Source: Psychrobacillus sp. FSL H8-0483
GTDB lineage: Bacteria; Bacillota; Bacilli; Bacillales_A; Planococcaceae
Direction: 5' to 3'
Length of the DNA stretch: 64,000 nt
Assembly: GCF_038637725.1 (NCBI RefSeq)
Contig: NZ_CP152052.1
Span: forward strand, 3,851,001-3,915,000
Under the pieces are notes generated by a model. The model saw only the letters and a program-made list of their open reading frames with translations. It had not been told where the DNA came from and ran no database searches. The position numbers were made by a program, and so were the translations under genes. Below are positions 33,661 to 43,617 of this stretch, piece by piece. Every line of letters begins with the position of its first letter. Within the stretch, counting starts at the first letter, position 1.

Positions 33661-34167
33661 TTAAATAGTCTTATAATAAAAAATCGTGGCATGTAATTCG
33701 CCAGTTGCGGATTTTGCATAGTTGGGAATTTTTCCAGCTGAAATAAAGCCTAATGAAGTATATAGGTGAGTAGAAGGATCTCCTTCTCTTGTATCCAGAA
33801 CGAGTAACGATCTTTCTTCTTCAACAGCTCTCTCTTCTGCCGCTTTCATTAATAAACGTCCAATACCATTACGGCGATAACTAGGGTGAGTCATTAATTT
33901 GGCAATTTCAGCTCGATGAATACCATTCTGTTTCGCACATAAATGCAACTGGATACTTCCAATTATCCGATTGTTTCTTTTAGCGACAAAAAGAATGACT
34001 CCTGGATTTAAAACGTCTTCCCAATATGTCATAGCATCCAGCAGGTCCAAAGGTGGTAAAAATCCGACTGATGCTCCATCATCTACTACTTGAATTAGAA
34101 GCTCTGAAAGTTCCTCCATCTGTTCTTCTGTGGTTATTAGTTGTTCTATTTTCACTTCATTAATCAT
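33661..34167 (-). CDS. GNAT family N-acetyltransferase
   Basis: This 168-residue acetyltransferase has the motif EIAKLMTHPSYRRNGIGRLL (R-R-N-G-I-G) and the second-half pattern LYTSLGF. ATG at 34167 lies six bases after TGAGGTG; a GTG at 34176 overlaps that site. Resemblance to enzymes that acetylate small amines or antibiotics is generic. The gene stands alone. Confidence 0.88.
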   Translation of the reverse strand: MINEVKIEQLITTEEQMEELSELLIQVVDDGASVGFLPPLDLLDAMTYWEDVLNPGVILFVAKRNNRIIGSIQLHLCAKQNGIHRAEIAKLMTHPSYRRNGIGRLLMKAAEERAVEEERSLLVLDTREGDPSTHLYTSLGFISAGKIPNYAKSATGELHATIFYYKTI

Positions 34168-34366
34168 TTTTATCACCTCAAATTAATGTGTTTTTCTTTT
34201 ATAAAATTAATTCGACAGAAATTGGAATTTACCTTTTTATTTGTTCATTACGCAAAGAAATAACTCACTAGATGGAGTAAAGAGCTTTATTAAAATCTTG
34301 GAGTAAATTGTACATTCCAATTATTCCCCTATTTTTTAAGATATTAAATCTACTTCGATATCATAA

Positions 34367-34410
34367 TAAAAAGGCAGAAAACATCTCCGCTTGATGTTTT
34401 CTGCCTCTTT
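34367..34410 (-). terminator. Strong terminator of nupC
   Basis: AGGCAGAAAACATC pairs with GATGTTTTCTGCCT, with T5 on the minus strand. Confidence 0.88.
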
Positions 34411-34421
34411 TCTCTATTCTA

Positions 34422-35615
34422 TTACCAAACAAATAAACCAACAATCATTGCACTTAATAATGAAACAGCAATACCGCTTACAAGAAGCTTCCAAACGTTT
34501 TTGCCAATAATTGATGCTTTTCCTTCTGATAAAACTGAACTGTAAGTTCCATAAATCATACCAACTGTACTAAAATTCGCAAATGACGTTAAAAATGTTG
34601 TTGCTACAGCAATAGTATGCGGTGGCAGTGTATCTAAGTGATTCATTAGATCCATCATGGCAACAAATTCATTCGTAGCCATTTTGATTCCCATTAATTG
34701 TGCTACATACATCGCATCATTCCCCGTTAAACCAAGTAAAAAGGCAAATGGACTGAAAGCGTATGAGAAGATTTTTTGAATCGTAAGACCATCTAAAAAC
34801 ACACCTAAAATTCCGTTTAAAGCAGCAGTAAGAGCTACATATCCAATGATCATCGCTAAAATAACGATCACCATATTCATACCGACTAACATACTATTAG
34901 AAATAGTTGAGAAGAAGTCCTTTTTTTCCGATTTTGGCGGAACGTATACGATGTCTTCTTCCTTAGGTACATGAACAGGATTTAAAAGACTCACTAAAAT
35001 CAGTGCATTTAAACAGTTTAACGGAATTGCAGTAAATACATATTCTGCTGGAACCATGGTTAAATAAGCCCCAATAATCGATCCACTTATACTACTCATC
35101 CCCATAATTCCAAAAGTGAGTAAACGATTATCCTTTAAGACAGAAAGCTGATCACGAATAACGGCTAATGCTTCCGTGTTACCTAAGAACATCATTTGAA
35201 TGGAGAAAAAGCTTTCTAGTTTAGGCAAGCGTGACACTTTGGAAATAACCCAGCCCACCTTATCAATGATCCACGTTAAAATACCGAAATAAGATAAAAT
35301 GTCAAAAAAGGTTACGATGAAAATAATCGGTAGCAGTGCACTAAAGAAAAAGTCTACTGTTTCATTTGCCATAGCAGTTGGAAATACAAAGGAAATTCCT
35401 TCGTTCGCGCAGGCAATTAACCATGTAAAGAAAGAAGCGATCTTATTAATGATCAAACCGCCAATGTCTGTTCCTAGCATAAACCATGTAATAAGTAATT
35501 CGACAACAATTAGAGAAGCAATCGCTCTCCATTTCACTTCTTTCTTTTTCGGAGAACATAAAAACACGGCGCCAATCACTACAAAAACGCCTAAAATATT
35601 TAGTAAAAAGTACAT
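34422..35615 (-). CDS. nupC: NupC-type concentrative nucleoside transporter
   Basis: This 397-residue CNT-family permease couples nucleoside import to H+ or Na+. Conserved parts are the GISFVF loop after the second helix and ALLPIIFIVTFFDILSYFGI. The later family segments include SSISGSIIGAYLTMVPAEYV and a C-terminal LTSFANFSTVGMIYG. The gene is divergent from a nucleoside 2-deoxyribosyltransferase-like gene across a 450-base leader that has a long inverted repeat. With the ECF operon, this window has two independent nucleoside uptake routes. Confidence 0.93.
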   Translation of the reverse strand: MYFLLNILGVFVVIGAVFLCSPKKKEVKWRAIASLIVVELLITWFMLGTDIGGLIINKIASFFTWLIACANEGISFVFPTAMANETVDFFFSALLPIIFIVTFFDILSYFGILTWIIDKVGWVISKVSRLPKLESFFSIQMMFLGNTEALAVIRDQLSVLKDNRLLTFGIMGMSSISGSIIGAYLTMVPAEYVFTAIPLNCLNALILVSLLNPVHVPKEEDIVYVPPKSEKKDFFSTISNSMLVGMNMVIVILAMIIGYVALTAALNGILGVFLDGLTIQKIFSYAFSPFAFLLGLTGNDAMYVAQLMGIKMATNEFVAMMDLMNHLDTLPPHTIAVATTFLTSFANFSTVGMIYGTYSSVLSEGKASIIGKNVWKLLVSGIAVSLLSAMIVGLFVW

Positions 35616-35651
35616 GTAAGCAGCCCCTAGATGTGAATTAATAAAATAAAT

Positions 35652-35707
35652 AATCCCTTATTTTTCATAATTTCTGTCAAAAGAAAAAGAATGAAAAATA
35701 AGGGATT
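35652..35707. repeat. 17-bp perfect inverted repeat in the nupC leader
   Basis: AATCCCTTATTTTTCAT (35652-35668) and ATGAAAAATAAGGGATT (35691-35707) are exact inverted repeats with a 22-base loop. They lie about 40 bases upstream of the nupC start. A second short stem (AGAAGG..CCTTCT type) follows at 35711-35736. No long T run follows on the nupC strand. Confidence 0.8.
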
Positions 35708-36059
35708 CAGAGAAGGAATAGTACACTATCCCCTTCTTCATACAAAATTTAATCAAACTTTTCTGTAGTCTAGTATTTTACGGTTACTAGGTAGAAACAA
35801 TCAGGCCATATTTCTGATCATATACAAGAAAAATTTTATTGTATCAATTGATATGAAGAAATATTACTCGTTCCCTTTTCAAGAATCAATACGTTAACCC
35901 TTATTCGTAATAATAAAATTAACGTAAAGATTCACAAACATCTATTAACTTGTACGACCTAGTATGAACGAAATTCTTTTTTTCATACTGATTAAGTACA
36001 TATCAAACATTGTATTCGTCTTTGTTTTTCCCTAAAATAATATAGATTGAATTGGAGGA
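35708..36059. other. Divergent intergenic region
   Basis: This region must hold promoters for nupC and the plus-strand deoxyribosyltransferase-like gene. It is AT-rich, and apart from the hairpins noted I see no gene. Confidence 0.5.
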
Positions 36060-36065
36060 ATGGTT

Positions 36066-36548
36066 ATGAAAAAAGGTTATTTAGCAAATGGGTTATTTGG
36101 TTTAGGAGATAGATTGGTTAATGAATTGGTCGCAAAAGAGGTACGTGCTACGATTCCTGGAGTGGATTTATATGTACCACAAGAAAATATGTCCATTAAT
36201 GACAAATCGGCTTATGCAGATAGTCTTGCAATAGCAAGTGCCGACATTAAAGCATTAAAGGAGAGCGACTTTTTAGTTGCCATTATTGATGGAGTTGAAA
36301 TTGATGCTGGGGTTGCTGCTGAAATTGGTGCATTTTCCATGTTGAATCGTCCTATTTTCGCGCTCTATACAGATACACGTCAACAAGGTCGTGACAACAC
36401 GAAAAAAATTGATGCTTTAGTGGCAGATGGAACTGAAAACCAATTTATGTATCGCAATTTGTTTGTCGTTGGTTTGATCAAACAAAATGGTGTGATTGTA
36501 GACTCTATTGAGCAATTAGGGGATGCATTAAAAACTGCATCATTTTAA
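36066..36548 (+). CDS. Nucleoside 2-deoxyribosyltransferase family protein
   Basis: This 160-residue Rossmann-like protein starts MKKGYLANGLFGLGDRLVNE. It carries DFLVAIIDGVEIDAGVAAEI and IGAFSMLNRPIFAL, the acidic nucleophile region of the family. ATG at 36066 is spaced seven bases from GGAGGA; the ATG at 36060 is too close. These enzymes exchange bases on deoxyribonucleosides or hydrolyse them. Its position beside nupC fits nucleoside salvage. A missing active-site residue is not evident. Confidence 0.88.
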   Translation: MKKGYLANGLFGLGDRLVNELVAKEVRATIPGVDLYVPQENMSINDKSAYADSLAIASADIKALKESDFLVAIIDGVEIDAGVAAEIGAFSMLNRPIFALYTDTRQQGRDNTKKIDALVADGTENQFMYRNLFVVGLIKQNGVIVDSIEQLGDALKTASF

Positions 36549-37136
36549 TATATCTATATTAGAAAATCCTGTGTATATATCAACATGGGATTTTTTAATT
36601 TCAGCCACTATTTTATCAACTTTAGATGTTTTGAAAGTCTATGAATTAGTGTTCCTACAGCTTCAATTGGGATTCCTTTTTAACAACGGATTCCCTTTCC
36701 TATCTTTTCTTCTTTTAATAATAAATAGTAAAACCAATAGATAAGGGAATTTCTCAGAAGCCCCAAAAATAAAAATTTGCAAGAAAAATATCCATTGCTC
36801 TTCTGTAACAACACTAGAATAATTTAGTTACTATAGACCTACTAATCGATTCTTATTGGATAATAAACAAATAAATTGTCGTACGCAAACAATCGTTCAT
36901 CATTACTATTTTCATCAATAATTCCACCATCTACTTTAGTTAAATGCGCCTATATACATATATTCAACAAAAACTTGAAAAATAGATAAAAACTGTTAAC
37001 GTTTAAACCGATAATAATCCAGGTGGTCTCTCCTCACTTAATATTCATGATTTCCCATGAACATAAATGGGTAATTTTACTAATGAAGGGAATAACCACT
37101 AGAATAATTTTTATAAGAAAAGAAAGGATTGAATGT
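36549..37136. other. Intergenic region before NSS transporter
   Basis: A terminator lies at 36563-36596. The remaining 540 bases are AT-rich without a convincing gene. The transporter frame stays open upstream of its ATG, but that part has no ribosome site and does not look like protein. Confidence 0.5.
36563..36596 (+). terminator. Terminator after deoxyribosyltransferase-like gene
   Basis: AAAATCC-GTGT pairs with ACAT-GGATTTT with a bulge, followed by T6. Confidence 0.65.
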
Positions 37137-38495
37137 ATGTCGCAGCAAGAACAATGGAAATCAAAACTAGGGTTCATATTAGCTACCTCAGGATCTGCAA
37201 TTGGATTGGGAGCAATATGGAAATTCCCCTATGTGGCTGGAACGGGTGGAGGTGGAGCATTTTTCCTAATCTTTTTGTTGTTTGCTTTCTTATTAGGATA
37301 CCCGCTATTAGTCGGTGAATTCATTGTAGGTCGCAAGGGGCAAAGTGATGCTATTTCTATCTATAAGAAGCTTGCTCCTAATTCGAAATGGCACCTTTTA
37401 GGCAGAATGGGAGTATTAATAGGTATCCTAGTCTTATCGTTTTACAGTGTTGTTGGAGGTTGGATTATTCTCTATTTATTTAAAGCACTTACTGGAGGAC
37501 TTAATGGACTTTCGCAAGAACAGTACGGAGCATTATTTGGAGAAATTATCTCAAATCCATTTTCAACGCTACTTGGTCAATTTATTTTTATATTAATTAC
37601 GGTCCTTATCGTTGCACAAGGGGTTCAAAAGGGTATTGAAAAAGTAAGTAAAATCATGATGCCTATTCTTTTTATACTGTTTATAGTCATCGTTATTCGT
37701 TCACTTAGTTTAGACGGAGCTATGGAAGGGGTAAAATTTTTACTTGTCCCTGACTTCACAAAATTAACATCCGAATCAATTTTATTTGCTCTAGGACAAG
37801 CATTTTTCACTATTACTTTAGGTGCTTCAGTAATGGTTACTTATGCTTCTTACCTTCCGAAAACACAAAATCTACCTAGGTCTGCTTTTTCAATTATTAT
37901 GTTGAATTTATTTATCGCTTTATTAGCGGGACTTGCGATTTTTCCAGGTGTATTTTCATTTGGCATAGAACCAAATGCAGGACCACCATTGGTTTTTGCT
38001 GTATTACCAGCAGTGTTTAGCCAAATGTCCTTCGGGATATTCTTCTTTATTGCTTTTTTAATTTTATTTTTATTTGCTGCTTTAACTTCTGCTTTCTCGA
38101 TGATTGAAATTGCTGTTTCAACAACAGCCAAAAATGATCCTTCTAAGCGAAAGAAACACACATGGCTCTTTGGTATGTTGATTTTTGTTATTGGGATTCC
38201 ATCTTGTCTATCATATGGAATAATGGCAGACGTTAAATTATTCGATAAAACGATATTTGATTTAGTCGATTATGCAGTGAGTAATGTAATGATGCCTTTA
38301 GGTGCATTGCTAATTTCTATATTTATTTCTTTGAAAATATCAAAAGAAGAATTATATGAGGAAATGAAACAAGGTTCTAAAGTGGGTAAACTATTCTTTA
38401 ACGTTTGGTACTATCTATTAAGATATTTAACTCCAATTGCCATTATTATTGTGTTTCTTGACGTACTAGGGTTATTAGATTTATTTACAAAGTAA
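37137..38495 (+). CDS. Sodium-dependent NSS/SNF family symporter
   Basis: This 452-residue amino-acid symporter is of the neurotransmitter:sodium symporter family (LeuT-like fold). Residues about 9-40 contain SAIGLGAIWKFPYVAGTGGG, the canonical unwound TM1 and Na+ site. About eleven hydrophobic helices follow. ATG at 37137 follows AGAAAGGA; upstream open frame to 37023 is not used. It lies 38 bases from the PLP decarboxylase gene. Bacterial NSS members include Trp and Tyr transporters, so an aromatic amino acid is plausible. Confidence 0.92.
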   Translation: MSQQEQWKSKLGFILATSGSAIGLGAIWKFPYVAGTGGGGAFFLIFLLFAFLLGYPLLVGEFIVGRKGQSDAISIYKKLAPNSKWHLLGRMGVLIGILVLSFYSVVGGWIILYLFKALTGGLNGLSQEQYGALFGEIISNPFSTLLGQFIFILITVLIVAQGVQKGIEKVSKIMMPILFILFIVIVIRSLSLDGAMEGVKFLLVPDFTKLTSESILFALGQAFFTITLGASVMVTYASYLPKTQNLPRSAFSIIMLNLFIALLAGLAIFPGVFSFGIEPNAGPPLVFAVLPAVFSQMSFGIFFFIAFLILFLFAALTSAFSMIEIAVSTTAKNDPSKRKKHTWLFGMLIFVIGIPSCLSYGIMADVKLFDKTIFDLVDYAVSNVMMPLGALLISIFISLKISKEELYEEMKQGSKVGKLFFNVWYYLLRYLTPIAIIIVFLDVLGLLDLFTK

Positions 38496-38533
38496 CAAAC
38501 AACTATTTTACATATTATACGGAGGCTTAACAC

Positions 38534-40174
38534 ATGACAACTATGAATAAACTACAACAATTATTTCCAAGTGCTGATGGAAATCAACAACAAAGAGATG
38601 AACTATTAGGCCATTTTAAAACAATATTAACAAAAATGGATGAATTAAAGGATCCTTCTAAATTAACTTTAGGTGAGATGCCTAATTATACCGAGGATTA
38701 CTACAATCAAATCATTCAAAGTGCATTAGTACCTGAAAAAGGTGTTTCTATGGATGTAACGATAGAAAAATTAATGGAATTGGTAAAAGGTCACCGTTTC
38801 TTAAATAGTAACTACGTAGCCAATGCAACGCCATTACCTAACATCGCTAGTATACTTGGGAACTTAGTAATGGTTCTCTTAAACGGTAACAATCTTTGGG
38901 ATGTAGATGGTTCAGCTGCTGCCAATGCAGAAGTACGAGTAACTAGTATGTTATCCAAATTAATTGGCTATGACCCAAATGAAAGCGCAGGGTATACTAC
39001 ATGGGGAGGACAAGGTGCAGTATTTAACTCTTTACGCTTAGCAATTGCACGCCAATTTCCGGAATCAAATAAAGAAGGTATTCCAAGTAACCTCTATTGT
39101 TTCTGTTCTGAACTCTCTCATTTTAGTCTTTATAAATCCGCAGAAGCAACAGGCATTGGTGTAAATAACATGGTGCGTGTAAGAGCAAATGACGATCATT
39201 CAATGGATTTAAATGATTTAATCAAAAAAATGGAAGAAGTAATAGAGAATGGTGGAATTCCTGTCTATGTTTTAGCAACAATGGGTACAACAGATACATT
39301 TGGTATTGACGACCTATATGGTATTAAACAAATATTGAAAGATATTGAACAACGCCACAACCTAAATCCTATTTATATACATGCTGATTCAGCAATGGGT
39401 GGGATGTATACTTTCTTTAATGATTACGATTTTAAAAATAACCCACTTCAATTCGAAGAGGAAGTATGTGCAGTATTAAAACAATATCAAGTTCACTTCC
39501 AACATATGAATATTGCTGACAGTATGGTTTTTGATTTTCATAAGTTAGGTCAAACTCCATACATTACAAGCTTGTTCCTTATGAAAGATAAAACGGATCT
39601 ACAATACTTGGATTTAGATGCTTCTGAAACTCCATATGTTGGTAGCCGCGGATATGGCAGCTATCATACAAGCTATACATTAGAATGCTCTAGAATGGGA
39701 AGTTCAATTTCTATTTATACTTCTTTATTAGCATTTGGATTAGAGGGTTATCAGCAAATATTAGCAAATTATTTGCTTGTGAATATTTCCTTTAGAAATG
39801 CTTTGAAAAAGGAATTTTCTAATGTGGAACTGACGAATGGAATATCTCCGGTTACTACTTTTAGATTTTATCCAGAAAATATTAAATGGCGTGCCGAACT
39901 TGATGGAAATCTAACAACAACAGAAGTAACGGAAATTAATCAATATAATGAGGACTTTGCTGAATTAATCGGATTAGATAGAGATGTTATTTTCTTTGGT
40001 AACACAAAGAAACAACGACTTATATCTGTTACAGATTCTCCTAAGCGTTTGCCAGTATATGTCCATAAATTCTATACTACCTCTCCTTACTCAACTGTAG
40101 AAGAAGTACACAGATATATATCGTTCTTAAAAGAACATATGGTTATCCATAACAAATCACTTGTTTTGATTTAA
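38534..40174 (+). CDS. PLP-dependent group II decarboxylase
   Basis: This 546-residue fold-type I decarboxylase has cofactor contacts in YTTWGGQGAVFNSLRLAIAR, HADSAMGGMYTF and the Schiff-base Lys in DFHKLGQTPY. The N-terminal and C-terminal extensions are those of group II enzymes (aromatic amino acid, glutamate and diaminobutyrate decarboxylases). The adjacent NSS symporter suggests an imported amino acid that is converted to an amine. I favour an aromatic substrate but cannot prove it. A ribosome site GGAGG precedes the ATG. Confidence 0.9.
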   Translation: MTTMNKLQQLFPSADGNQQQRDELLGHFKTILTKMDELKDPSKLTLGEMPNYTEDYYNQIIQSALVPEKGVSMDVTIEKLMELVKGHRFLNSNYVANATPLPNIASILGNLVMVLLNGNNLWDVDGSAAANAEVRVTSMLSKLIGYDPNESAGYTTWGGQGAVFNSLRLAIARQFPESNKEGIPSNLYCFCSELSHFSLYKSAEATGIGVNNMVRVRANDDHSMDLNDLIKKMEEVIENGGIPVYVLATMGTTDTFGIDDLYGIKQILKDIEQRHNLNPIYIHADSAMGGMYTFFNDYDFKNNPLQFEEEVCAVLKQYQVHFQHMNIADSMVFDFHKLGQTPYITSLFLMKDKTDLQYLDLDASETPYVGSRGYGSYHTSYTLECSRMGSSISIYTSLLAFGLEGYQQILANYLLVNISFRNALKKEFSNVELTNGISPVTTFRFYPENIKWRAELDGNLTTTEVTEINQYNEDFAELIGLDRDVIFFGNTKKQRLISVTDSPKRLPVYVHKFYTTSPYSTVEEVHRYISFLKEHMVIHNKSLVLI

Positions 40175-40182
40175 TAACATTC

Positions 40183-40235
40183 AAAAAAACACCTTCGTTA
40201 AATGTACTTATTAGTACATTTCGAAGGTGTTTTTT
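40183..40235. terminator. Strong bidirectional terminator
   Basis: AAAACACCTTCG-AAATGTAC pairs with GTACATTT-CGAAGGTGTTTT, followed by a T6 run. It ends the NSS/decarboxylase transcript and the minus-strand chemoreceptor gene. Confidence 0.92.
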
Positions 40236-40248
40236 ATTGTCTTATCAA

Positions 40249-41994
40249 TTATGCTTTAAACTTCGTTATCATTGATTGTAATTCATATGCTAGTACATTT
40301 AGTTCTTTTGCCGCATCAGATAATTGATTAATGGATTCTACTTGTTGCATTGTGCTACCTTCAATTTCATACGTAGAATGTGAATTTTTCTGCGCTATTG
40401 CTGTTAGATCATTAACAGAGGCAGAGACTTCTTCTGTTCCTGCTGAGATCTCTTGTGATGCAGCAGAAACTCCTTCAATTTGATTTGAAATTTGGTCTGC
40501 TATTTCTTTGATTTTAACGAACATTTCACCTGTTGTATGAGCAATTTTTGTACCTTTATCTGCTTCAATCGTACCGATTTTCATAGATGAAACTGCATTC
40601 TTTGTCTCATTTTGAATTTCTTCAATAATTTTCGAAATTTTCTCCGTAGATTTGCTAGACTCTTCCGCTAATATTCTAACTTCTTGTGCTACTACAGAAA
40701 ACCCTTTACCGTGTTCTCCAGCACGAGCTGCTTCAATTGCCGCATTTAAAGCTAGTAAGTTCGTTTGGTTAGAAATACCAGTAATTACATCTAGAATACT
40801 TGTAATTTCATCGGAACGCTCTTTTAATAAACCAATAATGTTACTTGAGTTCTGCACAGTGTCATTGATGATTTCCATTTGAGAAACAACTTTGCTTATA
40901 GCGTCGAGACCCTGCTCTGCGTAATCTTCCATATTTTTCGATATAACAGTAACGTCTTGAGAAGAATTTGCTATAGAACCGATTTCATTCGCGATTTGTT
41001 CGATGGCGCTTGCTGATTCAGTAACAGACACTTCTTGTGCTTGTATTCCCGCTGTCATTTCTTTAATGTTTTCACTGATTTTTATAGAATGGTCTTTTGA
41101 TTGATCTGTAACTTTTGTAACTAATTCAGATGATTGTAATACTGTGTCAGAAGTCTTTCTTATACTCTGAATCATCGATTTTAATTCATACGCCATCTCA
41201 TTAAAAGCTTCATTTATTTTCCCTAAATCATCTTCTCTTGTAGGTAACTTAATATCAAGATTTCCATTTCTCATCTCGTTAATACCAAATGATAATTGTT
41301 TCAATGGCTTGAAACTTCTTCGTGTAAAAATCACTTGTATAAGAACGATAATTATCATTGCAGGAATAAGGATCAGTAATGAATTAAACAAGAACTCTTT
41401 TGTTCCGTTCTTAACCATGCTCGCATCAACATCTACTCCGAAGAAAGCAAAGACTTCACCGGAAGAATTTTTAATTGGATACATAACTGTAATCCATGTC
41501 CCTAATAGATCATCATAAATTTCTGATGCCGTTATTTCTTTTGTTTCATTCATTTTTCTAATAGCTTCAGCGGTTGCCTTAGGATGCTCGTTTAAGTCAC
41601 CTATTTTCATGTTGTTTTCTTTCAATACTTCCACAATGTGCGTTGGGTTAGCAATAATAGCTGATTTATTTCCTTCTATTAATTCAGAAGTAAAAAGATA
41701 TCCTTGGGCAACATTTGGGTTAGTTTTAGATATATTGTCAAACATAGCTATCAACTCTGTTTGAGCCTTATCATCAAAATCCTTCTCATTGGCTGCATCT
41801 TCTACTAACTTAGGATCAATAGTCTTTCCCCAAAGAACTGCAATTTCTGTTGCTTGTTTTTCCATTTCAGTTGTTAATACACCATTTTGAACTTTTAGGC
41901 TGGAAACGATAAGTACGACTCCCACTAAGAGAATTAATGCCGTTGTTGTAGCAATAGATTTTGTCACAAAAGATAGTTTTTTAAATATATTCAT
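40249..41994 (-). CDS. Methyl-accepting chemotaxis protein
   Basis: This 581-residue chemoreceptor has a first transmembrane helix (about 12-33), an extracellular sensor (34-205) with Cache-like strands ([20 protein letters not shown]), a second helix (about 207-228), HAMP (to about 280), then the signalling domain. The hairpin tip reads [20 protein letters not shown] followed by [20 protein letters not shown], the highly conserved CheA/CheW contact region. The ligand is unknown. It is a single gene with its own terminator. Confidence 0.95.
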   Translation of the reverse strand: MNIFKKLSFVTKSIATTTALILLVGVVLIVSSLKVQNGVLTTEMEKQATEIAVLWGKTIDPKLVEDAANEKDFDDKAQTELIAMFDNISKTNPNVAQGYLFTSELIEGNKSAIIANPTHIVEVLKENNMKIGDLNEHPKATAEAIRKMNETKEITASEIYDDLLGTWITVMYPIKNSSGEVFAFFGVDVDASMVKNGTKEFLFNSLLILIPAMIIIVLIQVIFTRRSFKPLKQLSFGINEMRNGNLDIKLPTREDDLGKINEAFNEMAYELKSMIQSIRKTSDTVLQSSELVTKVTDQSKDHSIKISENIKEMTAGIQAQEVSVTESASAIEQIANEIGSIANSSQDVTVISKNMEDYAEQGLDAISKVVSQMEIINDTVQNSSNIIGLLKERSDEITSILDVITGISNQTNLLALNAAIEAARAGEHGKGFSVVAQEVRILAEESSKSTEKISKIIEEIQNETKNAVSSMKIGTIEADKGTKIAHTTGEMFVKIKEIADQISNQIEGVSAASQEISAGTEEVSASVNDLTAIAQKNSHSTYEIEGSTMQQVESINQLSDAAKELNVLAYELQSMITKFKA

Positions 41995-42508
41995 AGAAAA
42001 TCTCCCTTTTTTTTAGCAAATCTTATATCGACAATAATAAGGTAATTTTTAACCATCAATTTTTAAAAAACTGTAAAAAGGGCAAATTAAAACATTTCCA
42101 GATGAGGGACAAGGTGGAATATTGCGATGAAATAGGAGCTAAAACTAAATGTGGATATTTTGTGTCATTAGGATTAAAAACGAATACGAACTAATCCAAC
42201 ACCCCATAAAATTTGCATAGAAATTTCGGTGGTGCATTTTTTTATATTATATTGGGTGCCGAAACGATCAGTTAGTGGAGCAAATATTTTTACTATTTCA
42301 TTCGAAATACGAAGCTATTTTTTCTTCCCTTGTAATAGCTGATACACGTTTTCGTAAGTATAAATATCCAAAGAAAAAATTACTAGTAAAGAAGCACGTG
42401 TGAGACCACTAAAGCTCCATTCGAAAAGGAGAAGGAGAACTTTCCTCTAACAGCGAATTAAATACCATTAGGATTTTGTAGATATTTTAACATCAAAGGA
42501 GGAATTCG
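41995..42508. other. Intergenic region without visible gene
   Basis: About 510 bases between divergent genes hold the two promoters. No riboswitch signature, hairpin terminator or coding remnant was found that I can defend. Confidence 0.5.
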
Positions 42509-43291
42509 ATGACATACATTATAACCGATCATGTTGGAAGACAAGTGAACATTTCCATTCCACCAAAACGCATCGTTTCGATTTGCCCAGCGATTACAGA
42601 AACACTCTTTGCTCTAGGTCTCGAAAGTGAAATAGTTGGTCGGACAAAATATTGTATTTTCCCTGAGGGAATAGTCGAAAACGTGGCGATTGTTGGAGGG
42701 ACAAAGGAAGTAAACGAGGGAAAAATTCGTGATTTACAACCAGACCTTATTCTAGCTGAAAAAGAAGAAAATACAGAAGCAATCGTGCAAGCACTTGAAC
42801 AAATTGCACCTGTTTTCGTCTTAGAGGTTCGTTCAATTAAAGAGGCTTACCGATTTATCCATACACTCGGATTTCTGACAAATAAGGAACAGGTAGCAGA
42901 GCGACTCATTGACTCTTGTAAAGCAGTATTCCCTTCTCCACATGTTCAGAGTGGAAATGCTGCTTATGTAATTTGGCGAAAACCATACATGGTCGTTGGC
43001 AGAACTACTTATATTAATGATATATTACATACGCTTGGATTGCATAATCCCTTTGCAAACGAAGTATCGAGATATCCCGCGGTAACGAAAGAGGAACTGG
43101 CAGATGCAAATCTCGATGTCCTTTTGCTCGCTTCCGAACCATTTCCTTTTCAACAAAAACATATAGCAGAATTTCAAGCTTTTCTACCAAACACCAAAAT
43201 CGTATTAGTAGAAGGGGAAATGTTTTGGTACGGGGCAAGAATGGAAACAGCAGGAGAGTATTTGAAAAAAATAATGCTATTCCTGTCATAA
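42509..43291 (+). CDS. BtuF/TroA-like binding-fold protein without signal peptide
   Basis: This 260-residue protein of the helical-backbone metal/cobalamin receptor fold (BtuF/FepB group) has PPKRIVSICPAITETLFALG, DLQPDLILAEKEENTEAIVQ and GEMFWYGARM. The start ATG follows AAAGGAGG, and the sequence begins MTYIITDHVGRQVNI with no signal peptide or lipobox. It would therefore be cytosolic, unlike most relatives. No permease or ATPase gene is adjacent. It may be a B12- or corrinoid-binding or metal-handling protein of unknown role. Confidence 0.82.
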   Translation: MTYIITDHVGRQVNISIPPKRIVSICPAITETLFALGLESEIVGRTKYCIFPEGIVENVAIVGGTKEVNEGKIRDLQPDLILAEKEENTEAIVQALEQIAPVFVLEVRSIKEAYRFIHTLGFLTNKEQVAERLIDSCKAVFPSPHVQSGNAAYVIWRKPYMVVGRTTYINDILHTLGLHNPFANEVSRYPAVTKEELADANLDVLLLASEPFPFQQKHIAEFQAFLPNTKIVLVEGEMFWYGARMETAGEYLKKIMLFLS

Positions 43292-43379
43292 TGATTAATA
43301 TACAAGGACCGACTAAGGCTAGTAGAGTGTTAATTTGCAGCTGTTACTTCTACACTTCCTGAAAAAATTCTCAATATAA

Positions 43380-43523
43380 TCATGAAAAGAAGTGTTTTTC
43401 TATCAGTAACAACGACCCCTTCCACCTATAATTTGCCGTATCAAATTTCATAATTCCTTCTAGATTGTCTGCAAGCTTTTCCACTTTTACCAAAGAAGCA
43501 TTTTCGTTTAGAAAATTGTCTCT
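43380..43523 (-). pseudogene. Possible coding remnant, unrecognised family
   Basis: A 47-codon open stretch on the minus strand reads, in part, NASLVKVEKLADNLEGIMKF and DTANYRWKGSLLLIEKHFFS and then stops. It has protein-like composition but no start codon or ribosome site, and a TAG lies immediately before it. It may be the 3' end of a lost gene. The family is not recognised. Confidence 0.35.
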
Positions 43524-43617
43524 CTACAAAATAGATCAGTTAAGGAATTTGATGCCTAGAAAGTTCATTGAATTCATATAATAAACAATAGAAATAAATA
43601 GAAAAGGAGAGATCATC

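Noticed and set aside
42000-42508. A cobalamin riboswitch before the BtuF-like gene
   Set aside because: I looked for the B12-box and conserved core and did not find a sequence I could defend.
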